Of a stretch of DNA of 10,992 bases, positions 1 through 6,486 are shown in pieces. The position numbers were made by a program, and so were the translations under genes. Under the pieces are notes generated by a model. That model saw only the letters and a program-made list of their open reading frames with translations, had not been told where the DNA came from and made no database searches. Every line of letters begins with the position of its first letter. The first letter of the stretch is position 1. The stretch comes from an uncultured Pseudomonadota bacterium (GTDB taxonomy: Bacteria; Pseudomonadota; Alphaproteobacteria; RUG11792), in NCBI GenBank assembly GCA_902773285.1, contig CACYDS010000092.1, positions 1 through 10,992 of the forward strand. Reading direction: 5' to 3'.

Positions 1-69
1 GAAATTTATCGCGATCAAGAAAAGTACCACGCGGGGCGTCCCGCAGTTCCTCAAAATAACAATAATTAA
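1..69 (+). CDS. Possible C-terminal end of an upstream gene (partial)
   Basis: From base 1 one frame reads 22 codons (EIYRDQEKYHAGRPAVP, then Gln and four Asn) to a TAA at 67-69, 24 bases before the next gene. The mix of charged and aromatic residues is plausible for a protein C-terminus, but the stretch is too short to identify. The other two + frames are also open for part of this stretch, one closing at 56 and one running into the next gene, so the frame is not certain. A short GC-rich stem (GCGGG 31-35 with CCCGC 40-44) lies inside it. It could equally be non-coding. Confidence 0.3.
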   Translation, partial: EIYRDQEKYHAGRPAVPQNNNN

Positions 70-93
70 CAATTTTTTAGAAAGGAAAAAACA

Positions 94-1605
94 ATGTCAA
101 ATATTGTATGTATCTTCAAAATGTCTGACTCTAGTAATTCCGGAGTTGAGGCAAAAACAGTTCAAAATATATACCTTCTAGAACAAGAAGGCGAATATCC
201 AAAAACGGTTATACGCATGAACAGTAGCGAATATACAAATCTGAAATCGTTTGAGTTTTGCGATATAACTCGTAATAAAAAATTATTTTTTAAAGGTAGA
301 GTTTGTAGTCTTACTATTATTGGAGAGATTATGGAGATCGAATTGACCAGTGACATAAGAGGCGATTTTTGCCCTGAAAAAATACGACGAGAATCGGCAG
401 ATATCGTTGAAAAATTCAAGGAGGAAAACCCAGAATTATTTACAAAAATCTCTACTGAAGAATTTTTGAGAACTGGAGAGCGGGTATCTGCGAAAATGCA
501 AGCTCCCAAAACACCGCCTATCGAAATTGATGATAATGTTGTTGATGGAACATTGGTTTCAAAGAAAGCACTTGATGCACCTATATCTGAAGTGAATTTA
601 TCATTAAAGGCCGCTTGGATTTCAAGGCGACAAGGAATGGTGCCTATTTCAACAAAGATTGAAAAAAGATTTAAAATGGCACGGATAAATACAATTACCC
701 CTAAAAAACTTGAAAGTTCTTGGCCTGAATTTGGTGATCGAATTCGTTCGCACGGCACAACAGCTACTAAATATATGATTGCTAGTTCTCGACTTAGAGA
801 AAGTCGTGTGCAAACATTGCCCTCTGTCGTGATTGATAATTCTATTCCTAAATTGAGGATCAATAAACATATTTATGAAAATAGGCTGCTAATTTCATGG
901 GATTTCGAGCAGTATATGAATGAAAGTATCACCGTACGAATTTTGTCAGATGCCAATATTCCGCAAGGGAAAAGCAAAATTTTAAATATCAATTTGCGAA
1001 ATGTTCAAGAATATATTGATAAACCGAGCAGCACAAGTTTTTTCAGAAGCGAAAATGGAGTAGCAATTTTAAATGCAATTGTGAAATCTGTTGGCGATTT
1101 TATGGCCCTTTCTTGGCGTAATATCGAAATTTTGTGTGAATTAATTGAAGATGAAACCATAGCTAATTTGAGTTGTAAAGATTGGGTCAAATTACATGGC
1201 CAAATCTACAAGATAGTAAAAATTGAAAGAGAAATTAGCCCAGGAAGAAATATAGTAAAAATCAAAGCTAGAGCTTTTAGCACGGAGATTCCGGAAAATC
1301 AAAGCATACCAGAAATAGCTATACCTAAGGAAAAAACTAAAATTTTAACTCCTGAAAATATTGTAGAGGATATTCTTGTTAGTAACGAAGCAGATATTCA
1401 ATATAAAAAATTATTAAATTTTATATCAACATTAAAAGCAAAAAACGAAATCAATAAAAATAACTATAAAAGCTTGATAAATGGTTTCTTAAACGAAAAT
1501 CAAACAAAAATACAAATTATTACAAGGCCGTTAAAAACAGAGCATTGCGAGAAAAAAGTTGTAGAACCGATAACGGTATATTTTGGCAACGGAGGTAAAC
1601 AATGA
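94..1605 (+). CDS. Hypothetical protein, 503 aa, possibly phage/GTA tail-like
   Basis: This is a long open frame with a good ribosome site (AAAGGA at 82-87 region) before ATG 94. I do not recognise the family. There is no signal peptide or membrane segment, so a cytoplasmic or particle-associated protein is likely. Residues about 60-90 read as alternating beta strands (KLFFKGRVCSLTIIG). About 170-240 is a basic segment rich in Trp and Arg (AAWISRRQGMV, later SSWPEFGDRI). About 365-400 ends in a beta-rich pattern (WVKLHGQIYKIVKIE, then NIVKIKARA) that resembles the closing strands of some phage tail or baseplate proteins. The last 80 residues are Lys/Asn-rich. The next gene starts inside its stop codon (ATGA), so the two are probably co-translated. 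A tail-like role is inferred only from the beta-rich pattern and the nearby cell-wall hydrolase. Confidence 0.85.
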   Translation: MSNIVCIFKMSDSSNSGVEAKTVQNIYLLEQEGEYPKTVIRMNSSEYTNLKSFEFCDITRNKKLFFKGRVCSLTIIGEIMEIELTSDIRGDFCPEKIRRESADIVEKFKEENPELFTKISTEEFLRTGERVSAKMQAPKTPPIEIDDNVVDGTLVSKKALDAPISEVNLSLKAAWISRRQGMVPISTKIEKRFKMARINTITPKKLESSWPEFGDRIRSHGTTATKYMIASSRLRESRVQTLPSVVIDNSIPKLRINKHIYENRLLISWDFEQYMNESITVRILSDANIPQGKSKILNINLRNVQEYIDKPSSTSFFRSENGVAILNAIVKSVGDFMALSWRNIEILCELIEDETIANLSCKDWVKLHGQIYKIVKIEREISPGRNIVKIKARAFSTEIPENQSIPEIAIPKEKTKILTPENIVEDILVSNEADIQYKKLLNFISTLKAKNEINKNNYKSLINGFLNENQTKIQIITRPLKTEHCEKKVVEPITVYFGNGGKQ

Positions 1606-2396
1606 ATAGACATTCACTAAGTGTTCCTCGGGCAAAGTGGGTAACTGAGCCATTTGTAAATGGCTATACCGATATTGAAAAAGAAAACGCAATATTCAGC
1701 ATAGGCGATAGCGAAGAAAACGAAAATATCTTCTTCGAAAATGCTCCGGAATATCTCAAAATGCGATGCAAATTATCAACAAAAGCGGAATTCCCCGATG
1801 TGAAAATTTCTGCGGGATATAGAACTACACCGAACGGCAAAGATTTTCTTATGCAAAAAAAACTATACGATGGCAGCCAAATTTCAATGAAGGGTATGGT
1901 TTCGGAAGTGTGTATAGAATTCTTAGATCTTCACAACGAATGTAAAATCATTTCAGAGGAACTTAGCAAATTATCAATAATTTATAGAAAGTTTTTTCAA
2001 CTTCAAAAGGTTTCAAAAAGAATTCCAAATTATCCAGATATAGCAAATAAGCAAGGCGAAATTTTTATGACAAAATCTGATGCACATCCTTTTGCCGGAT
2101 GTTATTTCCCAGGCATAAAGTTATCAGAAATTCAGCCATATCTATTCTATGTCGGAACCGGCGTTCGAAGTGATCCCTATATAAAAATTATCTCGGCAAA
2201 AGAAGCTATTCAAAGTGATGTGGTCAGAATTTGCAAGGATGTTGATATAAGTTCTATATCCACCTTGGAAGATGATGTCTGTAATGGAAAAGTACGCTTC
2301 AAAGTTGACGAGTTTAAATACGTATCAATTTTTGCTCAAAAAAATACATTAACATCGGATGTTTTTACAATTTTATTTAAAAAAATTAACGATTGA
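1602..2396 (+). CDS. Hypothetical protein, 264 aa, coupled to the preceding gene
   Basis: It starts at ATG 1602, overlapping the upstream stop by four bases (ATGA). A near-ideal GGAGGT lies at 1591-1596, five bases before the start, which makes the start secure and suggests strong, coupled translation. I recognise no family. The protein has no signal peptide or transmembrane segment. The sequence is mixed alpha/beta with scattered Cys and a central segment of aromatic and small residues (HPFAGCYFPGIKL, about 164-176). The coupling suggests it works with the 503-residue protein, perhaps as partner subunits of one structure. It ends just before a GC-rich, structured non-coding stretch. The stop (TGA 2394-2396) lies within a possible promoter for that stretch. 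Confidence 0.85.
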   Translation: MNRHSLSVPRAKWVTEPFVNGYTDIEKENAIFSIGDSEENENIFFENAPEYLKMRCKLSTKAEFPDVKISAGYRTTPNGKDFLMQKKLYDGSQISMKGMVSEVCIEFLDLHNECKIISEELSKLSIIYRKFFQLQKVSKRIPNYPDIANKQGEIFMTKSDAHPFAGCYFPGIKLSEIQPYLFYVGTGVRSDPYIKIISAKEAIQSDVVRICKDVDISSISTLEDDVCNGKVRFKVDEFKYVSIFAQKNTLTSDVFTILFKKIND

Positions 2397-2419
2397 TGGG
2401 CATTCGCGAGCCATACAAT
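2393..2419 (+). promoter_or_regulatory. Candidate promoter ahead of the structured non-coding region
   Basis: TTGATG (2393-2398) and TACAAT (2414-2419) resemble -35 and -10 boxes, separated by 15 bases, which is shorter than the preferred 17. A transcript from here would start near 2426, inside or just before the perfect hairpin at 2424-2455, and would run through the GC-rich region towards the hydrolase gene. This is seen by eye only; the short spacing keeps confidence low. Confidence 0.25.
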
Positions 2420-2423
2420 TGAT

Positions 2424-2455
2424 CTTTTTAAAGCGTCTAAAGCTGCTTTAAAAAG
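2424..2455. repeat. Perfect 11-bp inverted repeat (stem-loop)
   Basis: CTTTTTAAAGC (2424-2434) is exactly complementary to GCTTTAAAAAG (2445-2455) around a 10-base loop, and the flanking T2423/A2456 extends the pairing. It lies 28 bases after the stop of the 264-residue gene. Neither strand has a T-tract after it, so it is not a classic intrinsic terminator. It could protect the mRNA 3' end, act as a binding site, or be the first stem of the structured region that follows. Confidence 0.6.
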
Positions 2456-2464
2456 AAGATCCAC

Positions 2465-2509
2465 GGGAGCGCGATGCGGTACTCTCGGAATTTTACCACA
2501 TCGCGCCCC
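2465..2509. repeat. Strong GC-rich stem-loop
   Basis: GCGCGATGCGGT (2469-2480) pairs with ACCACATCGCGC (2495-2506) with a single C/A mismatch. After a bulged A at 2468 the stem continues with GGG (2465-2467) on CCC (2507-2509). The loop is 14 bases. This is the most stable hairpin in the window. No T-run follows it, so it is not a standard terminator. Confidence 0.65.
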
Positions 2510-2618
2510 ACACCAAATCTTTGGCTCAACGCCAAAAATTTTGTGTCTTACCTGTCAAGGCCAGCTTGCGCTTACAGCGCACTCTAATAGCTCCTTAGCA
2601 AAGCACCATTGATGCAAA

Positions 2619-2650
2619 CATCACCGATGATGGGCATCACCGATGATGGT
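2619..2650. repeat. Two tandem 16-base units, each able to fold
   Basis: Two consecutive copies of CATCACCGATGATGG plus one base (G in the first, T in the second) occupy 2619-2634 and 2635-2650. Each unit contains CATCA-CCGA-TGATG, a 5-bp hairpin with a 4-base loop. An alternative larger fold pairs GCATCA (2634-2639) with TGATGC (2654-2659), so the two arrangements exclude each other. Confidence 0.7.
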
Positions 2651-2723
2651 CACTGATGCCGAGCTCAGGCGGTAAAGACCTTGACAGAGGTTTTAGAAGA
2701 ACTTCATAGAAAGGAATTAAATT

Positions 2724-3131
2724 ATGAATAAAGAAATAGAAATCATGGCAAAAACAATATATGGGGAAGCCAGAGGTGAATATTTTAACAAAAATGGTGG
2801 GCTAAAATCCCTTGAGGCTGTTGGCCATGTAATCATGAATCGGAGTTTAGGTATGTCTCGCCCCGTTTCATCCGTTTGCCTGCAGCCTTGGCAATTTTCA
2901 TGTTGGAATAAAACCGATCCGAATCGTAAGGTCATTGAAAATGTAACCTTTGATGATCCGATATATCGTATTTGCTTTGTTATAGCAAAACGTATTATTT
3001 GTGATGAACTAGCAGATATAACAAAAGGAGCTACTCACTATTATAGTAGCGCTTTGGCAAACACTCCCTACTGGGCAAGAGGCAAAAAGCCCACATTAAA
3101 AATCGGCAAACATTTGTTTTTTAAAATTTAG
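2724..3131 (+). CDS. SleB/CwlJ-type cell-wall hydrolase (Hydrolase_2 family)
   Basis: This is a 135-residue protein made of little more than one SleB-like (Hydrolase_2) catalytic domain. Family landmarks are visible in order: AKTIYGEARGE (residues 9-19) with the probable catalytic Glu15; AVGHVIMNR (32-40); QPWQFSCW (54-61); GATHYY (102-107); and a C-terminal IGKHLFF (127-133). Proteins of this family cut the glycan strands of peptidoglycan. There is no signal peptide, so export would need a holin, lysis or particle assembly, as for phage endolysins. AAGGA at 2711-2715 sits eight bases before ATG 2724. The two unknown genes upstream and the lack of a signal suggest a phage or gene-transfer-agent remnant. 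It follows the structured region directly, which could regulate it. After the stop there is only a weak 6-bp stem (3148-3153 with 3163-3168) in the 146-base gap before the permease gene. Confidence 0.88.
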   Translation: MNKEIEIMAKTIYGEARGEYFNKNGGLKSLEAVGHVIMNRSLGMSRPVSSVCLQPWQFSCWNKTDPNRKVIENVTFDDPIYRICFVIAKRIICDELADITKGATHYYSSALANTPYWARGKKPTLKIGKHLFFKI

Positions 3132-3277
3132 CTGAACTTGTTGAAATTTCCTACTATTGAACTAGGAATTGTGATAAATAAGCACCCCAAATTACATTGG
3201 TTTGCAGAATACCTAGTGAAAATTTAAGAAAATATTAACTATTGTTTTTTAAAATTCAGGAAGAGGGGCAATTTTAA

Positions 3278-5068
3278 ATGCAACAAATGAGTGTAATGCA
3301 AAGTATGTCGAGTAGGCTTGATTTTATAAGAAAGCTCGGGTTATGCCCATCGATATTAAATTTATATGTCGAACGGTATTCTTTTAAATTTCTCCTAAAC
3401 GATATATTGTCTGGTATAAAGATGTTTTCATGTTTAGCTCCGGTAGTTTTTGCGCTGGCATTTTGCTGTGGTGGTTCGCCTGTGCAGGGGCTGATATCAT
3501 GCGCTATTGCGTCTGTTGTTAGCATTATTCTGGGCGGTTCGAAATACCAAATAGCGTCAATTTCACTTCCGATTTGTGTCTTAACATTTGAAATCTCCTT
3601 AAAATATCAATACAAGGGATTGCTTTACACTGCCCTGTTTGTTGCATTGATTTTGTTCCTCTTTGGCATTTTAAAAATCAGCAGTGTCCTAAAACATATT
3701 TCATATGCCTTCATTTCAGCACTGTCTGTATACGTGATTATGTCTATCATCGTAAATCAATTGCAATATATTCTAGGTATAAATATGATCCAATCATCGC
3801 GAGGCCTTCTAGAAAATTTTGGATTATTTAAAGAAAATCTAGAGAATGTAACAAGAAACGGCTTAATGACCGTCGGAATATTTGTTGCTCCTATCGTTTT
3901 GTTAAAGTCTTTCTTTCGAGGATTTTTTCCATTTTTCCTTTACCTTGCTCTCGGATGTGCTGCAGCATATGTTTTTAGTGCGGGAATACTCCCCGAGCTT
4001 TTTGAAATAAAAACGATTGGTCAGGAAATTGTAACATCACAATCAGCTTTGGATAATATTTTTACAATATCTGGTGGCATCCCATCTCAGATCTTTCTTG
4101 CAAACTCAATAAATTACGCTTTCGTAATTGCTTTAATAATTGCCTGTGAGGCTTGCTTTTGCACCACTGTATCTGTAAGTATCACTGGAGATAATCGCCT
4201 GCAAACGAACGTTGAATTGATTTCTAGCGGCGTTTCAAATCTAGTTTCATTAGCATGTGGCGGTCTATTTGTCTCTCCGAATATCGATTTTTCAGTAAAA
4301 AATATAAAATCGAAGTCAAAAACAGTTGTCCCTCTTATAGTTATGGCCTCGTTGTGTTTCGGTCTTATATACTATAACGATGTAGTAATGAGGTTTTTGC
4401 CAATACATTGCCTGTCAGCTATTTTGCTTGTATATGGTTTTTCACAGATCATGAGCAAAAAAATAATTCAGTATTTTAATCCGAAATCTCAAGAAACCTA
4501 TATATTCTGGATTACTTTGCTACTTGCTTTATATTTTGGATTTATGCCGGCAACGGTTGTTGGATTTGCAATTTCTTGTGTTTTTTTTGCAGAAAGAATG
4601 GTAAAAATTAAGGACGCCAACGTTCATACAACCAGAAATCATGACTCGGATGCCATAGAGTTCATGACAAACAAAAACGGATTTGCAAACTCTATGAATA
4701 TACCGCCCAAATTGCTAGATCAGATTGAGGTCATACAGGTATCAAACATCCTATTCCTCAACATAGCTAAAATTGTTGAAGAAGCCTTCTCTGCGCAAGG
4801 AAAGTTCCCAAATATTTTAATAATATATTTCAATAACGTTCCTTACCTTGATGAAAATGCTTTTGAAGCGCTGAAAGAGCTTGTAAAAGGGGCAAAAGCA
4901 AAAAAGGCTACAGTTATGATTTCAGGAACAAATGGTCGTCTCCTGGATATTTTGCAACAAAAGGCATTAACAGAAAAATATACAGATGCGTTCGGATATA
5001 TTGTTCCAGACTTTAAGGTCGCAATACAACAGACGATATCCCGGTTAACTAAAACTATTCCTGCCTAG
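3278..5068 (+). CDS. SulP-family anion permease with C-terminal STAS domain
   Basis: At 596 residues it has the usual SulP size. About 40-460 is a hydrophobic permease domain with many membrane segments. It opens with the family signature region: NDILSGIKM (41-49), then GGSPVQGL (65-72) and an ILGGSKYQIAS stretch near 84-94 that corresponds to the GLY...GSS region of SulP proteins. About 486-590 is a STAS domain with the typical IIYFNNVPYLD strand and following helix. SulP proteins carry sulfate, bicarbonate, dicarboxylates or other anions across the inner membrane; the substrate here cannot be read from sequence. Residue 526, next to the conserved STAS Asp525, is Glu where many STAS domains have Ser or Thr. 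AGGAAGAGGGG (3258-3268) precedes the start. It appears to be a single-gene unit, ended by the terminator at 5088-5114. Confidence 0.9.
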   Translation: MQQMSVMQSMSSRLDFIRKLGLCPSILNLYVERYSFKFLLNDILSGIKMFSCLAPVVFALAFCCGGSPVQGLISCAIASVVSIILGGSKYQIASISLPICVLTFEISLKYQYKGLLYTALFVALILFLFGILKISSVLKHISYAFISALSVYVIMSIIVNQLQYILGINMIQSSRGLLENFGLFKENLENVTRNGLMTVGIFVAPIVLLKSFFRGFFPFFLYLALGCAAAYVFSAGILPELFEIKTIGQEIVTSQSALDNIFTISGGIPSQIFLANSINYAFVIALIIACEACFCTTVSVSITGDNRLQTNVELISSGVSNLVSLACGGLFVSPNIDFSVKNIKSKSKTVVPLIVMASLCFGLIYYNDVVMRFLPIHCLSAILLVYGFSQIMSKKIIQYFNPKSQETYIFWITLLLALYFGFMPATVVGFAISCVFFAERMVKIKDANVHTTRNHDSDAIEFMTNKNGFANSMNIPPKLLDQIEVIQVSNILFLNIAKIVEEAFSAQGKFPNILIIYFNNVPYLDENAFEALKELVKGAKAKKATVMISGTNGRLLDILQQKALTEKYTDAFGYIVPDFKVAIQQTISRLTKTIPA

Positions 5069-5087
5069 CTCCACATCAATGAATTCG

Positions 5088-5114
5088 AGTGACGAGCGCT
5101 TCTTGTTACTTTTT
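5088..5114 (+). terminator. Intrinsic terminator of the SulP gene
   Basis: AGTGACGAG (5088-5096) pairs with CTTGTTACT (5102-5110) over nine positions, two of them G-U, around the loop CGCTT. The stem runs straight into TTTT (5111-5114). It starts 19 bases after the SulP stop codon. This separates the permease from the tol cluster, which therefore needs its own promoter. Confidence 0.65.
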
Positions 5115-5235
5115 GAGAAAAAACATCAGTTTTGAAGAAATTATATCAACTGTCCAATTAAGTCTTTTCAGCTATTTTTAGCTTATCTTTATCTCATTTG
5201 TTGTAAACTTATACACTTTATTTTTTGTAATGGTG

Positions 5236-5241
5236 TACAAT
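5236..5241 (+). promoter_or_regulatory. Candidate -10 box for the tol cluster
   Basis: TACAAT at 5236-5241 matches the sigma-70 -10 consensus at five of six positions and lies 32 bases before the tolQ ATG, downstream of the SulP terminator. No good -35 box sits 15-19 bases upstream. A second possible -10 (TATACA, 5210-5215) has a weak TTTATC 16 bases upstream. A promoter in 5115-5273 is expected from the layout; its exact position is uncertain. Confidence 0.25.
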
Positions 5242-5273
5242 GAAGCGAGTATGGTTTGAGAATTAAGTAAATT

Positions 5274-6053
5274 ATGGAAGCATCTCAAATGTCCAGCATT
5301 GCGACAGATAGAGCTGTTGATGGAGCTTCGGATATAGTTGTTAGCGGAAGCATGCCAGCAACGCCACAAGCGGTTGGTGGGGATTCTATCCTGGAATATT
5401 TTTGGAATGCTGGGCTTTTAATAAAGCTGGTAATGATAGCTTTGCTTATTTCCTCGATATGGTCTTGGACAGTGATCATAACAAAATATTTGAAATTGAA
5501 GAGGTTGCGGGCTGATGCCGATTATTTTGAAGAAAATTTTTGGTCAGGAGCGCCTTTGGAAAGTTTATACAAAGATCTTAAGGGAGCTATCTTTGATCCA
5601 ATGTCGAATGCATTTTGTTCCGCGATGGCTGAGTGGGAAAATTTTACAGGAAGTCATAACAAGGATGAATTGACGGCAACTAAAACGCTGGAACGGAGAG
5701 TTGATAGAGCTATGCAAATCGCTATTCGGCGAGAAGTAGATGAGCTAGAAAAGGGAATGGCGTTCTTATCTTCGCTTGGGACTAATGGGGTTATTATTGG
5801 TCTTTTTGGGACGGTAATTGGCATCTTCAATGGTTTTAAGGTTATAGCGATGCAGCAAAGTGCAAGCCTGGCCACGGTCGGCCCTGTTATTTCTGAAGCA
5901 CTGGTTACGACCGCGATGGGAATATTCGTCGCAATACCAGCGGCCTTGGCATATAACCAACTTTCAGATTCCATAAGCAAATATGTCAGTAGACTAGAAA
6001 CTTTTGCTGAGGAGTTTGGAGCTATTCTTTCGAGGCAATTTGATGAACAATAG
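5274..6053 (+). CDS. tolQ: TolQ, proton-channel subunit of the Tol-Pal system
   Basis: TolQ is the inner-membrane MotA/ExbB-type subunit that, with TolR, uses the proton gradient to drive TolA during outer-membrane constriction and maintenance. The 259 residues show the family layout: a periplasmic N-terminus, TM1 about 48-70, a large cytoplasmic loop, TM2 about 163-187 (with IGLFGTVIGIF) and TM3 about 204-228 (with SEALVTTAMGIFVAIPA and then YN). Thr180 in GLFGT and Thr212/213 in LVTTAMG occupy the conserved channel-lining Thr positions. The first 35-40 residues are longer and more polar than usual. No clear ribosome site precedes ATG 5274. ATG 5289 (residue 6) has GGAAG eight bases upstream and may be the true start. 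The end overlaps tolR by 11 bases. Confidence 0.93.
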   Translation: MEASQMSSIATDRAVDGASDIVVSGSMPATPQAVGGDSILEYFWNAGLLIKLVMIALLISSIWSWTVIITKYLKLKRLRADADYFEENFWSGAPLESLYKDLKGAIFDPMSNAFCSAMAEWENFTGSHNKDELTATKTLERRVDRAMQIAIRREVDELEKGMAFLSSLGTNGVIIGLFGTVIGIFNGFKVIAMQQSASLATVGPVISEALVTTAMGIFVAIPAALAYNQLSDSISKYVSRLETFAEEFGAILSRQFDEQ

Positions 6054-6486
6054 AACGCGCCGGCGAGAACCGAAAAGTACATACATAAATGTCGCTCCGC
6101 TTGTTGAAGTAATGCTTGTTCTTATCATAATTTTTATGATAACGGTGCCTGTGTTGAACGTTGGTGTACCTGTTGATTTGCCTAAAACAAAGGCAGCGAC
6201 ATTGAATGATACAAAGACGCCGCCTGTTGTGATATCGATAGACAAAGATTCGAAGCTTTATATAGAAGAGGCAGAAATAAGCCTAGATGATTTGATAAAA
6301 AAATTGCCGACAATTTTAGAAAATAGCAAGAGTGATACAATTTATGTGCGAGGAGACAGAAATTTACAATATGGTGAAGTGTTGCAAATTATGGGAATAA
6401 TCTCTTCGTCTGGAGCTTGCAAAGTATCATTGATTTCCGAAGCTGATACGAAGCAACAAAAAACCAGCAAGCGAAGGAGTAGATAA
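6043..6486 (+). CDS. tolR: TolR, proton-channel subunit with Asp-to-Glu change
   Basis: TolR is the ExbD/MotB-like partner of TolQ: a short cytoplasmic N-terminus, one transmembrane helix carrying the proton-carrying acidic residue, and a periplasmic domain. I place the start at ATG 6043, preceded by GAGG (6032-6035), giving 147 residues and the basic N-terminus NNRTRRREPK expected for TolR. An in-frame ATG at 6004 would add 13 residues from within the tolQ coding region and has no advantage. The motif INVAPLVEVMLVLIIIFMI (15-33) aligns with the family pattern INVTPLVDVMLVLLIIFM, but the conserved membrane Asp is Glu22 here (codon GAA, 6106-6108). VGVPVDLPKTKA (40-51) follows as in alphaproteobacterial TolR. 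The stop TAA abuts the tolA ATG. Confidence 0.93.
   Translation: MNNRTRRREPKSTYINVAPLVEVMLVLIIIFMITVPVLNVGVPVDLPKTKAATLNDTKTPPVVISIDKDSKLYIEEAEISLDDLIKKLPTILENSKSDTIYVRGDRNLQYGEVLQIMGIISSSGACKVSLISEADTKQQKTSKRRSR

Larger units (their letters stand above)
2461..2690 (+). ncRNA. GC-rich structured non-coding region: candidate sRNA or mRNA leader
   Basis: The 327-base gap between genes (2397-2723) has no credible reading frame. Bases 2461-2700 are about 51% GC (123 of 240, counted by hand), against 32% in a 60-base sample of the adjacent gene. The stems visible are: 2465-2480 with 2495-2509; TTTGGC 2520-2525 with GCCAAA 2531-2536; a long-range pair CTGTCAAGG 2552-2560 with CCTTGACAG 2679-2687 that closes a domain; and inside it TGCGC 2567-2571 with GCGCA 2577-2581, AGCTC 2589-2593 with GAGCT 2661-2665, and two small hairpins at 2619-2650. 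This layout suits a multibranched RNA. The hydrolase ribosome site (AAGGA 2711-2715) lies 24 bases past the closing stem, so it could be a cis-regulatory leader. I match it to no known RNA family; the strand is assumed from the neighbouring genes. Confidence 0.4.

Noticed and set aside
162..863. Long antisense open frame (233 codons, - strand)
   Set aside because: It lies wholly inside the 94-1605 gene, lacks a ribosome site and has no recognisable motif; it is a by-product of the coding strand's composition.
2424..2455. Intrinsic terminator after the 264-residue gene
   Set aside because: The stem is perfect but AT-rich, and no T-tract follows on either strand.
2619..2650. CRISPR-like direct repeats
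   Set aside because: There are only two 16-base units, directly adjacent, with no spacers and no cas gene.
2552..2687. Miniature transposon with CTGTCAAGG terminal inverted repeats
   Set aside because: The inverted repeats are 9 bp and perfect, but no target-site duplication flanks them (TTAC before, AGGT after); an RNA closing stem fits better.
6004..6042. Upstream ATG for tolR
   Set aside because: It would add 13 residues from inside tolQ; ATG 6043 has its own GAGG and gives the normal TolR N-terminus.
5654..6082. Antisense frame of 142 codons across the tolQ end
   Set aside because: It is fully covered by the well-supported tolQ and the tolQ/tolR overlap; its residues do not suggest a protein family.
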